Shown here in pieces: positions 50,501-58,631 of a stretch of DNA of 64,000 nucleotides. Source of the stretch: Actinoplanes oblitus (lineage in GTDB: Bacteria; Actinomycetota; Actinomycetes; Mycobacteriales; Micromonosporaceae); NCBI RefSeq assembly GCF_030252345.1, contig NZ_CP126980.1:1015501-1079500 (forward strand), read 5' to 3'. The translations under genes were made by a program, and so were the position numbers. A model generated the notes under the pieces. That model ran no database searches, was not told where the DNA came from, and saw only the letters and a list, made by a program, of their open reading frames with translations. Positions within the stretch are counted from its first letter, which is position 1. The number at the start of each line of letters is the position of its first letter.

Positions 50501-51960
50501 AGCGGGCCCGCACCCGGATCCGCCGGTTGACCGGTGAGCTGGTGGTGGCCTCCGCCTGGCTGGAGGTGGCCCGGGCGCTGGACGACCGGCGGCGGGCCGC
50601 GCTCGCCGACTGGACCACCGCGCTCCGGAAGATCGGCAAGGGCACCGGGCGCAGCGCCGCGATGTGGCAGGCGCACGCCCAGCGGGCGATGGAGTCGGCG
50701 GTGGCCGCCGTGCCGGTCTGGGTCATGTCGGTGGACCGGGCGATCGAGCAGTTCGCCGGCGGGGCGACGTTCGACGTGGTGATCGTCGACGAGGCCTCCC
50801 AGGCCGACCTGTTCGCGCTGCCGGTGCTGTCGCTGGCCGAACGGGCCGTGGTGGTCGGTGACGACCAGCAGATCGGCCCGCAGCTGAGCTTCGTCGGCTC
50901 GGTGCGGGGTCTGATCCAGCGGCACCTCACCGACGTGCCGTCGGCCGAGCACTTCGACCCGGAGTCGTCCCTTTACGATCACGCGGTACGCCGCTCGCCG
51001 GAGCGCATCCTGCTCACCGAGCACTTCCGGTGCGTGCCGCAGATCATCGAGTTCTCCTCGCGGCACTACTACGACGGCAAGATCATGCCGCTGCGCGCGG
51101 ACCGGCCGGCGCTGCTGCCGATCCGGAACGTGTACTGCCCCGACGGGGTGCGGCAGAGCCTGGCCGGCTTCGGTGACGTCAACCTCGACGAGGCGGACGC
51201 GCTGGTCGGCCGCGTTACCAAGATCGTGGCGGATCCCCGGTACGACGGGAAGACGCTCGGCGTGATCAGCCTGCTCAGCAGCGGCGGGCAGGCGAACTAC
51301 CTGCTCACCAAGATCCGTGAGGCGATCGGCGAGGACGAGATCCAGGCGCGGCGGCTGCGGGTCGGTGACGCGTACACGTTCCAGGGCGACGAGCGGGACG
51401 TGGTACTGGTGTCAATGGTGGTGTCTGAGAACGATCAGCGCATCGCGGCCTTCACCAAACGCGACTACCACCGGCGGATCAACGTGGCCGCGTCCCGGGC
51501 CCGCGATCAGTTGTGGATCTACCATTCGGTGCGGCCGAGCGCGCTGCTCGCCGACGACGCGCGGGCGCTGCTCCTGTCGTACGCGATGGATCTGCCCACC
51601 GAGACCGCCGCGACCGACCTGGCGGCCCGGTGTGAGAGCGACTTCGAACGCGATGTCCTGCGCCGGCTGGCGATTCGCGGCTACCGGCCGATCCCGCAGT
51701 TCCGGATCGGCGGCTACCGGATCGACTTCGTGCTGAACGCGCCGGACGGCCGGCGGCTGGCTGTCGAGTGCGACGGCGACGCCTACCACGGTCCGGAGCG
51801 GTGGGAGAGCGACATGCGCCGGCAGGCGGTGCTGGAACGGGTCGGCAACTGCGTGTTCGTCCGGATCCGGGGCAGTGTCTTCGCCCGCGAGCCGGAGGCG
51901 GCGATGCGCCCGGTCTGGCAGCGGATCGCGGAGCTGGAGATCAGCCCGGTCGGTGACTGA
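47551..51960 (+). CDS. Large SF1 helicase with C-terminal Vsr-like nuclease domain
   Basis: The 1469-residue protein starts with a unique region and a Gly/Ala/Thr-rich linker (about 95-170). A UPF1-like SF1 helicase follows: Walker A VQGPPGTGKTHTIRNL (about 424), motif II IVDEASQAD (about 1080), III VVGDDQQIGPQ, V VGDAYTFQGDERDVVLVSMV (about 1271) and VI NVAASRARDQLWI. Between motifs I and II lies a long helical insertion (about 480-1050). Residues 1360-1465 form a Vsr/MTES_1575-type endonuclease domain (FERDVLRRLAIRGY, YRIDFVL, AVECDGDAYHG). Such helicase-nuclease fusions are found in defence systems, but no known system was identified. It stands alone. Confidence 0.82.
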   Translation: MESPTTIRDRAVAVADYLLAVRAQLDRPPRTVPADAHWLDALPAHPDCRLGPGADGTSWLRVGRPELPPPVTVPAALRRRLRGEITATAEPATESGPPRRSAVGDLDRSGSGEAGTGPAGAGRVGGPSAPGRDGTGPAGAGAGATGAGTGEAGDGAGAAGDNGRASVDGAAPDDFTVWRDQTWRPWSLLTAAAEQTRDLHRKLFDRMHQLDMAAATELVWGHGILETTVDGTRVRYPLVATPVLIEYDPDRALIAVSPAGPSRLQTDALHGLDERHLAQLQGLAGPGGVVEVDLWNEFERREFFERALTRLGHDRVVVAAGDDRPATAFVRDTAVLFARPRQRQLRGFLENLRNRLTAGRATEGVGALAAILAHEPSRLAMPDDHPETWHRVGERLLMPLPTNAAQESIARRLAQHRNVVVQGPPGTGKTHTIRNLICHLMANGKRVLVVAQKEEPLRVLRDGLPEEVRALCLAVLGRSTDQLVQLQLAARELSDRAATLDSDAEARRVDRLTRNLEEAERELAAALAGLRLIAESEAATYQIGGVSLLPAEVGAWLRERAAAHGGIPDPVAGPPPLTIEDFGTLLKLAARLTPEDRAAAMRPLPEIMDLPDAATVAAHRAEIAAARERLSRLADQGVDLSSVRREQRPSHVELMSDLAEAVSWLRRREGTWTDRLGRLMDDQHWRTMWADHVATVAGLLDELAAGAKQQAGHRVVIGESLLAEPKLLLTRLAEIRLRFAAGKGLSRLLQAGLFRIAEEIRVDGEPMRTVEDVDLVAARVRRAQAHRRLGDVWADWVERLRIDEPTGGWTDPEVWAGALLAEAAQSLEFDLRRWPTLVERVTARVPQIDLELDGGRLAAVAGLLDGAAEVFVVDQGLAEERAVAERLARWPELAEAWASLDGWDEAVAEVRRVALLQPDVLRFHALHDRLAGAAPEWAAKIATGEHPVVSGQACLDAWEWRRAQTWFDKMVGDVDPALLSRRVERARTRIRRLTGELVVASAWLEVARALDDRRRAALADWTTALRKIGKGTGRSAAMWQAHAQRAMESAVAAVPVWVMSVDRAIEQFAGGATFDVVIVDEASQADLFALPVLSLAERAVVVGDDQQIGPQLSFVGSVRGLIQRHLTDVPSAEHFDPESSLYDHAVRRSPERILLTEHFRCVPQIIEFSSRHYYDGKIMPLRADRPALLPIRNVYCPDGVRQSLAGFGDVNLDEADALVGRVTKIVADPRYDGKTLGVISLLSSGGQANYLLTKIREAIGEDEIQARRLRVGDAYTFQGDERDVVLVSMVVSENDQRIAAFTKRDYHRRINVAASRARDQLWIYHSVRPSALLADDARALLLSYAMDLPTETAATDLAARCESDFERDVLRRLAIRGYRPIPQFRIGGYRIDFVLNAPDGRRLAVECDGDAYHGPERWESDMRRQAVLERVGNCVFVRIRGSVFAREPEAAMRPVWQRIAELEISPVGD

Positions 51961-52288
51961 AAGCTAGGTTGTCGGAACGTGGTGTGCATGTGGACGGTGG
52001 CACCCGGGTAAGAAATCGCAGAAGGTTTTAATACGGATACTGGCAGTGACTGTCCGTCATGGAGTCGACGACGCTTTTTCGGTGGAATTGAGCGGGTAAG
52101 CGGTCCGCCGTTCGGTTGTTTCGTTACTCTGGATGGGCGATAATTCCCTGCTCCTGGCCTTGCTCGCGGATACGTCAAAACTTTGACTGTGACGTCCACT
52201 GTTACTACGGCCCGGTGACAGGTCGTAATAGGTGAGGGGTCTGGTTGGCGGGGGGAGCTGCCGTGTGCAAGGGGGGAGGTGCCGTCGG
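51961..52288. other. Intergenic region before the PAS-GGDEF-EAL gene
   Basis: No gene seen. It is AT-richer than its surroundings and probably holds the promoter of the next gene. A small inverted repeat GTCAAA-AC-TTTGAC (52174-52187) lies about 100 bases before the start. Confidence 0.4.
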
Positions 52289-53941
52289 ATGACCGTGCCC
52301 GAGGAACGGGAGCGCTGGTCGCCGCCGGTGACCCCGTTGCCCGAGCCGCGCCCGCCGGCCGAGGACCGGGCCGCCTGGTTCTCGTACACCACCGCCAGCG
52401 ACCAGATCGTCTGGTCGGCGGCGCTCTCCGCGATGCTCGGCCGCCCACCCGCCCAGCACGAGATGACCCGCCAGGTGCTGGCCCGCTACGTGCACCGCGA
52501 CGACCTGGCCGGCGCACTCGGCGCGATCACCGAGGCGTGGACCAGCCGGACCACGGTGCGGATCACCGTCCGGCTGATGCGCGCCGACGGCGGCTGGTTC
52601 GATGTGGACTGCCGGCTGGAGCCGATGATGAGCCCGGACGGCACGGTCCGCGGCATCCGGGGCACGGTCCGCGACGTCACCGCCCGGGAGCGGGCCCGCC
52701 GGGAGGACGCCCGGCTCACCCGCCGCGGCGAGACGGTGCAGGCGTCGCTGGTCGAGCCGGACCCGGTCACCGGCCTGCTGACCCGGGCCCGGTTCGCCGA
52801 CGAGATCGACAGGGCGTTGCGCCGGGCGGCCGGCGCGCTGCTGGTGCTGCGGGTGCAGGCCGAGGAGGCCGGCGAGGGGCTGCTGCACCGCACCGCCCGG
52901 ATGCTGGAGTCGCTGGCCGGCCCGGACCGGTTGCTGGGCCGGGTCGGCACCAACGAGATCGCGGTGCTGCTCGCCGCCACCGACTGGGCGACCGCCCGCG
53001 AGCAGGCGGCCGAGCTGGTCGACGCGGTCCGCGCCGAGTCCGCGGCCCGGGTCTGGTGCGGTCTGGTCCGGTTCCGGCCGGACGCCGAGGCGGGCAGCCA
53101 CGACCTGCTGATCGACGCCGAGCAGGCCTGGCGGCAGTCGCGGGAGGCGGACCGGCCGCTGACCCTCGTCGCGCATCCGGTGCCGGCCCGGGACCGGCAG
53201 GGGTCGTACCGCAACCGGGTGGCCGACGCGCTCGGCACCGACCGGTTCACCCTCTACTCCCAGCCGATCCTGGAGCTGCAGACCAACCAGGTGACCCGGC
53301 ACGAGCTGCTGCTGCGGGTCCTCGACGAGGCGGACGGCCCGCAGTCGCCGATCCAGGTGCTGGACGCCGCGGAACGCCTCGACGCGGTCTTCGACATCGA
53401 CCTGTGGGTGGTGGAGCGGGCCATGCGGCTCGCCGTCGAGCAGCCCGGGATGTGCCTGCAGATCAACCTGTCCGGCCGTTCGGTCGGCGACCCGCGGCTG
53501 ACCGACGAGGTGGAGCGCCTGCTCACGCGGTACCAGGTGAACCCGCAGCAGCTCACCTTCGAGATCACCGAGACCGCGCTGATCGGGAACCTGAGCGAGG
53601 CCCGCCGGTTCGCCGACCGGATCCGCGACCTGGGCTGCTCGCTGGCCCTGGACGACTTCGGCTCCGGGTACGCGTCGTTCCGCTACCTGCGGCTGTTCCC
53701 GATCGACCTAGTGAAGATCGACGGGGAGTACGTGGTGGACCTGGTGGACAACCCGCAGGATCAGGTGCTGGTCCGCGCCCTGGTGCAGGTCTGCCAGGCG
53801 TACGGCATCCACACCGTCGCGGAGTTCGTCCAGGACGAGGCGACGCTGCGGATGCTGCGCGAACTCGGCGTGGATTACGTGCAGGGATATCTGATCGGTC
53901 GCCCGTCGCCGGTGGTCCCCGGGCGGTTGCGCAGCGCCTGA
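52289..53941 (+). CDS. PAS-GGDEF-EAL protein with degenerate GGDEF
   Basis: The 550-residue protein has a PAS domain (about 30-145, ending RGIRGTVRDVTARERAR), a GGDEF-like domain (about 155-290) whose active loop reads GRVGTNEIAVLL instead of GGDEF, and an EAL domain (about 305-545). The EAL domain keeps the catalytic set: Glu in RHELLLRVLD, LQINLSGRS, FEITETALI, LDDFGSGYASF, LVKIDGEYV, AEFVQDEA and VQGYLIGRP. It is probably a c-di-GMP phosphodiesterase with a regulatory GGDEF relic. ATG 52289 follows GGGGGGAGG; the frame before it is not part of the PAS domain. No membrane helix is seen. Confidence 0.87.
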   Translation: MTVPEERERWSPPVTPLPEPRPPAEDRAAWFSYTTASDQIVWSAALSAMLGRPPAQHEMTRQVLARYVHRDDLAGALGAITEAWTSRTTVRITVRLMRADGGWFDVDCRLEPMMSPDGTVRGIRGTVRDVTARERARREDARLTRRGETVQASLVEPDPVTGLLTRARFADEIDRALRRAAGALLVLRVQAEEAGEGLLHRTARMLESLAGPDRLLGRVGTNEIAVLLAATDWATAREQAAELVDAVRAESAARVWCGLVRFRPDAEAGSHDLLIDAEQAWRQSREADRPLTLVAHPVPARDRQGSYRNRVADALGTDRFTLYSQPILELQTNQVTRHELLLRVLDEADGPQSPIQVLDAAERLDAVFDIDLWVVERAMRLAVEQPGMCLQINLSGRSVGDPRLTDEVERLLTRYQVNPQQLTFEITETALIGNLSEARRFADRIRDLGCSLALDDFGSGYASFRYLRLFPIDLVKIDGEYVVDLVDNPQDQVLVRALVQVCQAYGIHTVAEFVQDEATLRMLRELGVDYVQGYLIGRPSPVVPGRLRSA

Positions 53942-53969
53942 GCACCTGCGCCCAAGCCGAGGCACACGA

Positions 53970-54011
53970 CGCCGGAACCGGCCGAGGCCCCCCAGCCAGC
54001 CGGTTCCGGCG
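53970..54011. terminator. Hairpin after the EAL gene
   Basis: CGCCGGAACCGGC (53970-53982) pairs with GCCGGTTCCGGCG (53999-54011), a 13-bp stem with a 16-nt loop, 29 bases after the stop codon. Confidence 0.55.
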
Positions 54012-54144
54012 CCGTGGCGGGGTAGAAAGTCCTCGGACAGAGTACTCGCTGAGGTTCACGTAAGTCGATCGATTCGGTGACGCGCCGTGGAATGCTGTCC
54101 ACCCGGCCTATATCCGACTGTCCGAACGCCACTAGCCTGCCACC

Positions 54145-54594
54145 ATGGACGAGCCCCGCTGGTTGACCGATGAGCAGCAGGCGATCTGGCGACGGCTGGT
54201 CGAAGTGCTGGTCAAGGTGCCCGCGGCGATGGAGGCGCAGCTGCAGCGGGATGCCGGCCTCACCCACATGGGCTACCTGGTGATGATGACCCTCTCCGAG
54301 CATCCGGACCGCCGCCTGCCGATGAGCCATCTGGCCAAACGCGCCTGCGCGTCGCTGTCCCGGCTCTCCCACGTGGTGGCCCGGCTGGAGCAGCAGGGCT
54401 GGCTGCGCCGGGAGCGCGACCAACTGGACGGCCGGGTGCAGATCGCGGTGCTCACCGACGCGGGGTACGCCAAGGTGGTGGCGAGCGCGCCGGGCCACGC
54501 CGAGGCGGTCCAGCAGCTGATCTTCGACCGGCTGACCGCGGCGCAGGCCCGTCAGCTCGGCAGGCTGGCGGAGGCGCTGCTGAGAAATCCGTAG
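54145..54594 (+). CDS. MarR-family transcriptional regulator
   Basis: The 149-residue protein has the MarR winged helix-turn-helix: [37 protein letters not shown] (recognition helix), [20 protein letters not shown] and the wing with [13 protein letters not shown]. It would act as a dimeric repressor sensing small molecules. It precedes the mycothiol-dependent dehydrogenase by 37 bases on the same strand and may regulate it or its own promoter. Confidence 0.9.
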   Translation: MDEPRWLTDEQQAIWRRLVEVLVKVPAAMEAQLQRDAGLTHMGYLVMMTLSEHPDRRLPMSHLAKRACASLSRLSHVVARLEQQGWLRRERDQLDGRVQIAVLTDAGYAKVVASAPGHAEAVQQLIFDRLTAAQARQLGRLAEALLRNP

Positions 54595-54631
54595 GCTCGA
54601 GCTACCGGTCAATGGCGAAAGGTGCGTGCGT

Positions 54632-55717
54632 ATGAGTCAGCGGGTACGAGGCGTGATCGCCCGGGAGAAGGGCAAGCCGGTCGAGGTGGCCACCATCGTG
54701 GTGCCCGACCCGGGTCCCGGCGAGGCGGTGGTGCGGGTCCAGTCGTGCGGGGTGTGCCACACCGACCTGCACTATCGGGAGGGCGGCATCAACGACGACT
54801 TCCCGTTCCTGCTCGGGCACGAGGCGGCCGGCGTGGTGGAGGCGGTCGGCGACGGGGTGACCGACGTGGCACCCGGCGACTTCGTGGTGCTCAACTGGCG
54901 GGCCGTCTGCGGCACCTGCCGGGCCTGCGCCAAGGGCAAGCCGTGGTACTGCTTCGACACCCACAACGCGAAGCAGCGGATGACCCTGGAGGACGGCACC
55001 GAGCTCGCCCCGGCGCTGGGCATCGGCGCGTTCGTGGAGAAGACGCTGGTGCACGCCGGCCAGTGCACCAAGGTCGACCCGCAGGCCCGGCCGGCCGCGG
55101 TCGGCCTGCTCGGCTGCGGCGTGATGGCCGGTCTCGGCGCGGCCATCAACACCGGCGGGGTGACCCGCGGCGACGCGGTGGCGGTGATCGGGTGCGGCGG
55201 GGTCGGCGACGGCGCGGTGGCCGGCGCGGCGCTGGCCGGGGCCACCACGATCATCGCGGTCGACACCGACGACCGGAAACTGGAGTGGGCGCGCGGTTTC
55301 GGCGCCACCCACACGGTCAACGCCCGCGAGCACGACGTGGTGGCCCGGGTCCGTGAGCTGACCGGTGGCTTCGGCGCCGACGTGGTGATCGAGGCGGTGG
55401 GCCGGCCGGAGACCTACGAGCAGGCCTTCTACGCCCGTGACCTGGCCGGCACCGTGGTGCTGGTCGGCGTGCCGACCCCGGAGATGCGGATCGAGCTGCC
55501 GCTGCTCGAGATCTTCGGCCGGGGCGGCGCGCTCAAGTCCAGTTGGTACGGCGACTGCCTGCCCAGCCGGGACTTCCCGATGCTCACCGAGTTGTACCGG
55601 CAGGGACGGCTCGACCTGGACGCGTTCGTCACCGAGGAGATCCCGCTGGACGGGGTGGAGCAGGCGTTCGCCAAGATGCACACCGGCGACGTGCTGCGCT
55701 CGGTCGTCGTTCTCTGA
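54632..55717 (+). CDS. S-(hydroxymethyl)mycothiol dehydrogenase
   Basis: The 361-residue zinc alcohol dehydrogenase matches the mycothiol-dependent formaldehyde dehydrogenase branch: [20 protein letters not shown], catalytic zinc ligands in [17 protein letters not shown] and GHEAAGVVE, and the structural zinc loop [15 protein letters not shown]. The NAD-binding motif is [15 protein letters not shown]. It oxidises the formaldehyde-mycothiol adduct, detoxifying formaldehyde; mycothiol is limited to actinobacteria, which supports the taxonomic reading. ATG 54632 follows GAAAGG. It is probably co-transcribed with the MarR gene. Confidence 0.9.
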   Translation: MSQRVRGVIAREKGKPVEVATIVVPDPGPGEAVVRVQSCGVCHTDLHYREGGINDDFPFLLGHEAAGVVEAVGDGVTDVAPGDFVVLNWRAVCGTCRACAKGKPWYCFDTHNAKQRMTLEDGTELAPALGIGAFVEKTLVHAGQCTKVDPQARPAAVGLLGCGVMAGLGAAINTGGVTRGDAVAVIGCGGVGDGAVAGAALAGATTIIAVDTDDRKLEWARGFGATHTVNAREHDVVARVRELTGGFGADVVIEAVGRPETYEQAFYARDLAGTVVLVGVPTPEMRIELPLLEIFGRGGALKSSWYGDCLPSRDFPMLTELYRQGRLDLDAFVTEEIPLDGVEQAFAKMHTGDVLRSVVVL

Positions 55718-55736
55718 GGCCGAGCGGTTACCGGTC

Positions 55737-57107
55737 TCATCGCGCGTAGGCGGGCGCCGACCGGTCGGCGAGCAGGTCGAGGCACAACGCCGCGGTCCAG
55801 CTGAAGGCCGGCGCCCCCAGCCCCTGCCCGGTCTCCGGGTGGAAGTACTCGTAATGCCCGTGCTCGTGCACCAGCCGCAGCATCGCCCGGCGCAGCTGCT
55901 CCGCCTCGCCGTGGTGCCCGTGCACCTGCATCCCGCGGCGCAGCAGCCAGTTCACGTTGATCCAGACCGGCCCGCGCCAGTACCGGCCGGCGTCGAAGGA
56001 CGGTGCGGTCCGGTCCGCGCTCGGCGCCGGCAGCCCGAACCGCTCCGACCGGATCTCCGCCATGATCGCGTCGGCCCGGTCGGCCGGCAGGTCCGGCAGC
56101 ATCAGCGGGAGCAGGCCGCTGACGCAGCGGGCCGGGCTGAGCCGGCCGGTGCGGGCGTCACGGGCGCGGAACGACCGGGTGGCCGGGTCCCACAGCCGCC
56201 GGGCGAGCGCCGCGGTGATCTCCCGCGCCCGGTCCCGGTGCCGGCCGGCGTCGCCGGTCCGCCCGAGCACGCCGGCGATCTGCGCCAGCGCCAGCTCGGC
56301 GGTGGCCAGGATGCTGTTGAACGCCGGGCACTCCACCACGAACGGGTGTCGCAGCACCAGCTCGGTGTCCGAGTACCCGCCGTCGCGGTAGCCCAGCACC
56401 AGCCCGAGGTAGCGGGCGAAGTCCAGATCGGTGGGCAGCTGGGTGGCGTCCGCCACCGGCAGGTCGCGGCGCGGGTGCCGGTCCAGCAGCGTCAGGTCGG
56501 CCGGCACCGCGTCCAGCACGGTGTCCCAGGCCGGGCTGTCGTCCAGGCCGGACTCCCACGGGTGCACTATCGAGGCGAGCCCGGTGCCGCCCGCGTCCCG
56601 CCGTTCGGTCAGATAGTCCTGCTGGGCCACCAGCCGGGGATAGAGCCAGGCCAGCTCGGTTCGGGCCTCGCTGACGCAGGCCGCCCCGTGCGCCGACGCG
56701 TGCCGGTAGACCTCCCACGCGGCCAGCGCGTGCAGCGGCGGCTGGACCAGCCCGGTGCTGCCGCGGGCCCGGCGGCCGGCGTAGGCCGGGACGTTCCAGA
56801 TCCCCGGCCCGGGGAAGTAGTCCTCCTCGGCGGTGTCCGGGTCGAAGACGATGTGCGGCACCCGGCCGTCCGGCCACTGCGCCTCGAACAGGCTGCGCAG
56901 GTCACGCCAGGCCCGGCTGGGGTTGACGTAGGCCAGCCCGACCGCGATGAACGCGGCGTCCCAGCTCCACTGGTGCGGATAGAGACGACGGGACGGGACG
57001 GTGTGGTCGCCGGACCAGTTGGTGTCCAGCACGCGTGCCGCGGACTGCCACAGTTCGGCGGACGGGTCGGCGACGGCGACCGGGGACGCGGGCGGGTGTG
57101 GCTGCAT
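55737..57107 (-). CDS. GH63/MGH-like glycoside hydrolase
   Basis: The 456-residue protein has the (alpha/alpha)6-barrel pattern of GH63-type hydrolases, including mannosylglycerate hydrolases: RRLYPHQWSWDAAFIAVGLA, PDGRVPHIVFDP, HPWESGLDDSPAWD (catalytic-type Asp/Glu loop), FDAGRYWRGPVWINVNWLL and EYFHPETGQGLGAPAFSWTA near the C-terminus. No signal peptide is seen, so it acts inside the cell, perhaps on a compatible solute or a glucosyl/mannosyl glycerate. Substrate is not certain. It is convergent with the dehydrogenase (19 bases between stops). Confidence 0.8.
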   Translation of the reverse strand: MQPHPPASPVAVADPSAELWQSAARVLDTNWSGDHTVPSRRLYPHQWSWDAAFIAVGLAYVNPSRAWRDLRSLFEAQWPDGRVPHIVFDPDTAEEDYFPGPGIWNVPAYAGRRARGSTGLVQPPLHALAAWEVYRHASAHGAACVSEARTELAWLYPRLVAQQDYLTERRDAGGTGLASIVHPWESGLDDSPAWDTVLDAVPADLTLLDRHPRRDLPVADATQLPTDLDFARYLGLVLGYRDGGYSDTELVLRHPFVVECPAFNSILATAELALAQIAGVLGRTGDAGRHRDRAREITAALARRLWDPATRSFRARDARTGRLSPARCVSGLLPLMLPDLPADRADAIMAEIRSERFGLPAPSADRTAPSFDAGRYWRGPVWINVNWLLRRGMQVHGHHGEAEQLRRAMLRLVHEHGHYEYFHPETGQGLGAPAFSWTAALCLDLLADRSAPAYAR

Positions 57108-57238
57108 CTGTGACTCGAGGCCCTTTCCACTGCGGTCGCCGGTTGAACCCCCGCCATCGGGCGCGCCACGGTGTTTCTGAACGAACTGCCGGTTGCATCT
57201 TCGGTAGCACCGCGCCGGACGCCGAAACCGGGGTTACC

Positions 57239-58324
57239 TCAGTTCACGTCGATCTCCCGCCACCAGCGACTGGTCCGGCCGGGCAGGTAGGGCGAATCCA
57301 ACCGCTTCGCCATCACGCCGGACAAGCCCTGCGAACGTGCCGCGCCCCGGGCGAACCGTCCGCCGCCCGGGAAGAACGGCGGGGTCTGCCAGTGCTCGCC
57401 GGCCAGCGCCAGGCCGTCCAGCAGCTCGCGGCGCTCGGCGTACCGGAGCCGTTCGGTGGTGCGGTGCCCGTCCAGCCAGAGCAGGTCGTAGAGGAGGAAC
57501 TGCACCGGATCGCGGCCGGCCGCCCGTTTCGGGTTGCGCGCCCCGCCGCGCCGGGCCAGCCGATCCGGGTCGGGCCGGGCGCCGTCGAGGACCACCAGCT
57601 CGCCGTCGAGGATCGCCTCGACCGGCGCGAGGTCCGGCCCCAGGGCCCGGACCTCGGGAAACACCGAGATCAGCGGTTCGCCGCCGGGTCCGCTGAGGCT
57701 CACGCGTCCGCCATTGACGTACGCGAGAGCGCGCTGCCCGTTCCAGCGCATCTCGTACCCCCACGCCGCGTCGTCGGCGGGTAACGCGGTGGCCGGGGTG
57801 GCCAGCATCGGCCGCAGGTCGCCGGGCATCGACTCCCAGCCGGGCTCCGGCGGGTCCATCCGGCGGACCATCCAATCCGCACCGTCGGTCTGGAAGAAAA
57901 CGTATCGCCCCTTCGTGCGTTCGCCGTGAAAGGTGACGCTGATCTCGTCGGAGCGCCACTTGCCGGTCTCGTAGGTGCCCCGGTCGAAGACCGTCATCCG
58001 GCCGCCGCCGTACTCGCCGGCCGGGATCTCGCCGGCGAAGGTGAGGTACTCCAGTGGGTGGTCCTCGGTGTGTTTGGCCAGGTGGTTGCGGGCCTGGTCA
58101 CGGGGGAGGCCACGCGGGACGGCGAACGAGACGAGCACGCCGTCGCGTTCCAGGCGGACGTCCCAGTGCAGGCTGCGGGCGTGGTGCTGCTGGATGACGA
58201 AGCGGTGCCGGGCCGGATTCTCCTCCTCCGGCTGCCGCTCCGGTCCTCCCCTCTCGGGCGGGACCGGCTCGGGGGTGCGGGCGGCATCCCGCTTGCGGCG
58301 GTATTCGTGCAGGCGGTCCGGCAT
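57239..58324 (-). CDS. LigD-type 3'-phosphoesterase fused to a catalytically degenerate ligase domain
   Basis: The 361-residue protein has a LigD-PE domain (about 35-155: RHRFVIQQHHARSLHWDVRL, VSFAVPRGLP, EDHPLEYLTFAGEIPAGEYG) and then an ATP-dependent ligase adenylation fold (about 170-355). In the ligase part motif I, normally KxDGxR, reads RWNGQR, so the Lys that carries AMP is absent. Motif IV reads SGVMAKRLDSPY (Glu replaced by Ser), and motif V reads WWREIDVN without the KxK lysines. The C-terminal OB-fold is missing. Motif III LDGELVVLDG is intact. It likely trims 3' ends with the PE domain and uses the ligase fold for DNA binding or structure only. Confidence 0.85.
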   Translation of the reverse strand: MPDRLHEYRRKRDAARTPEPVPPERGGPERQPEEENPARHRFVIQQHHARSLHWDVRLERDGVLVSFAVPRGLPRDQARNHLAKHTEDHPLEYLTFAGEIPAGEYGGGRMTVFDRGTYETGKWRSDEISVTFHGERTKGRYVFFQTDGADWMVRRMDPPEPGWESMPGDLRPMLATPATALPADDAAWGYEMRWNGQRALAYVNGGRVSLSGPGGEPLISVFPEVRALGPDLAPVEAILDGELVVLDGARPDPDRLARRGGARNPKRAAGRDPVQFLLYDLLWLDGHRTTERLRYAERRELLDGLALAGEHWQTPPFFPGGGRFARGAARSQGLSGVMAKRLDSPYLPGRTSRWWREIDVN

Positions 58325-58631
58325 GTGCCGATTCTGCCGCCGCGGCGCCGGGAATTGTCATACCCCGATGGTTGGGTTCGGCCATGACGGGGATCACTGT
58401 TCCGCCGCGGCTCGCGCGCCGCGTGATCCGGGCCCGCCGGGCCGTCGCGCTCGCCCGGGCCGGTCGCGCGTTCGCCACTGTGGATTCACTCGCCGGGGTG
58501 ATGCCAAAGGCGACGGAAACGCCGAGTGCAGTGCAAATCGGATTCGATGTTGATCGTGGGTTTCCCGCCACGGTGGCGCGCGGTAGTGTTCTGGCTCCGA
58601 CGCGTATCCATCGACAGGAAGGCGTTGGCCG

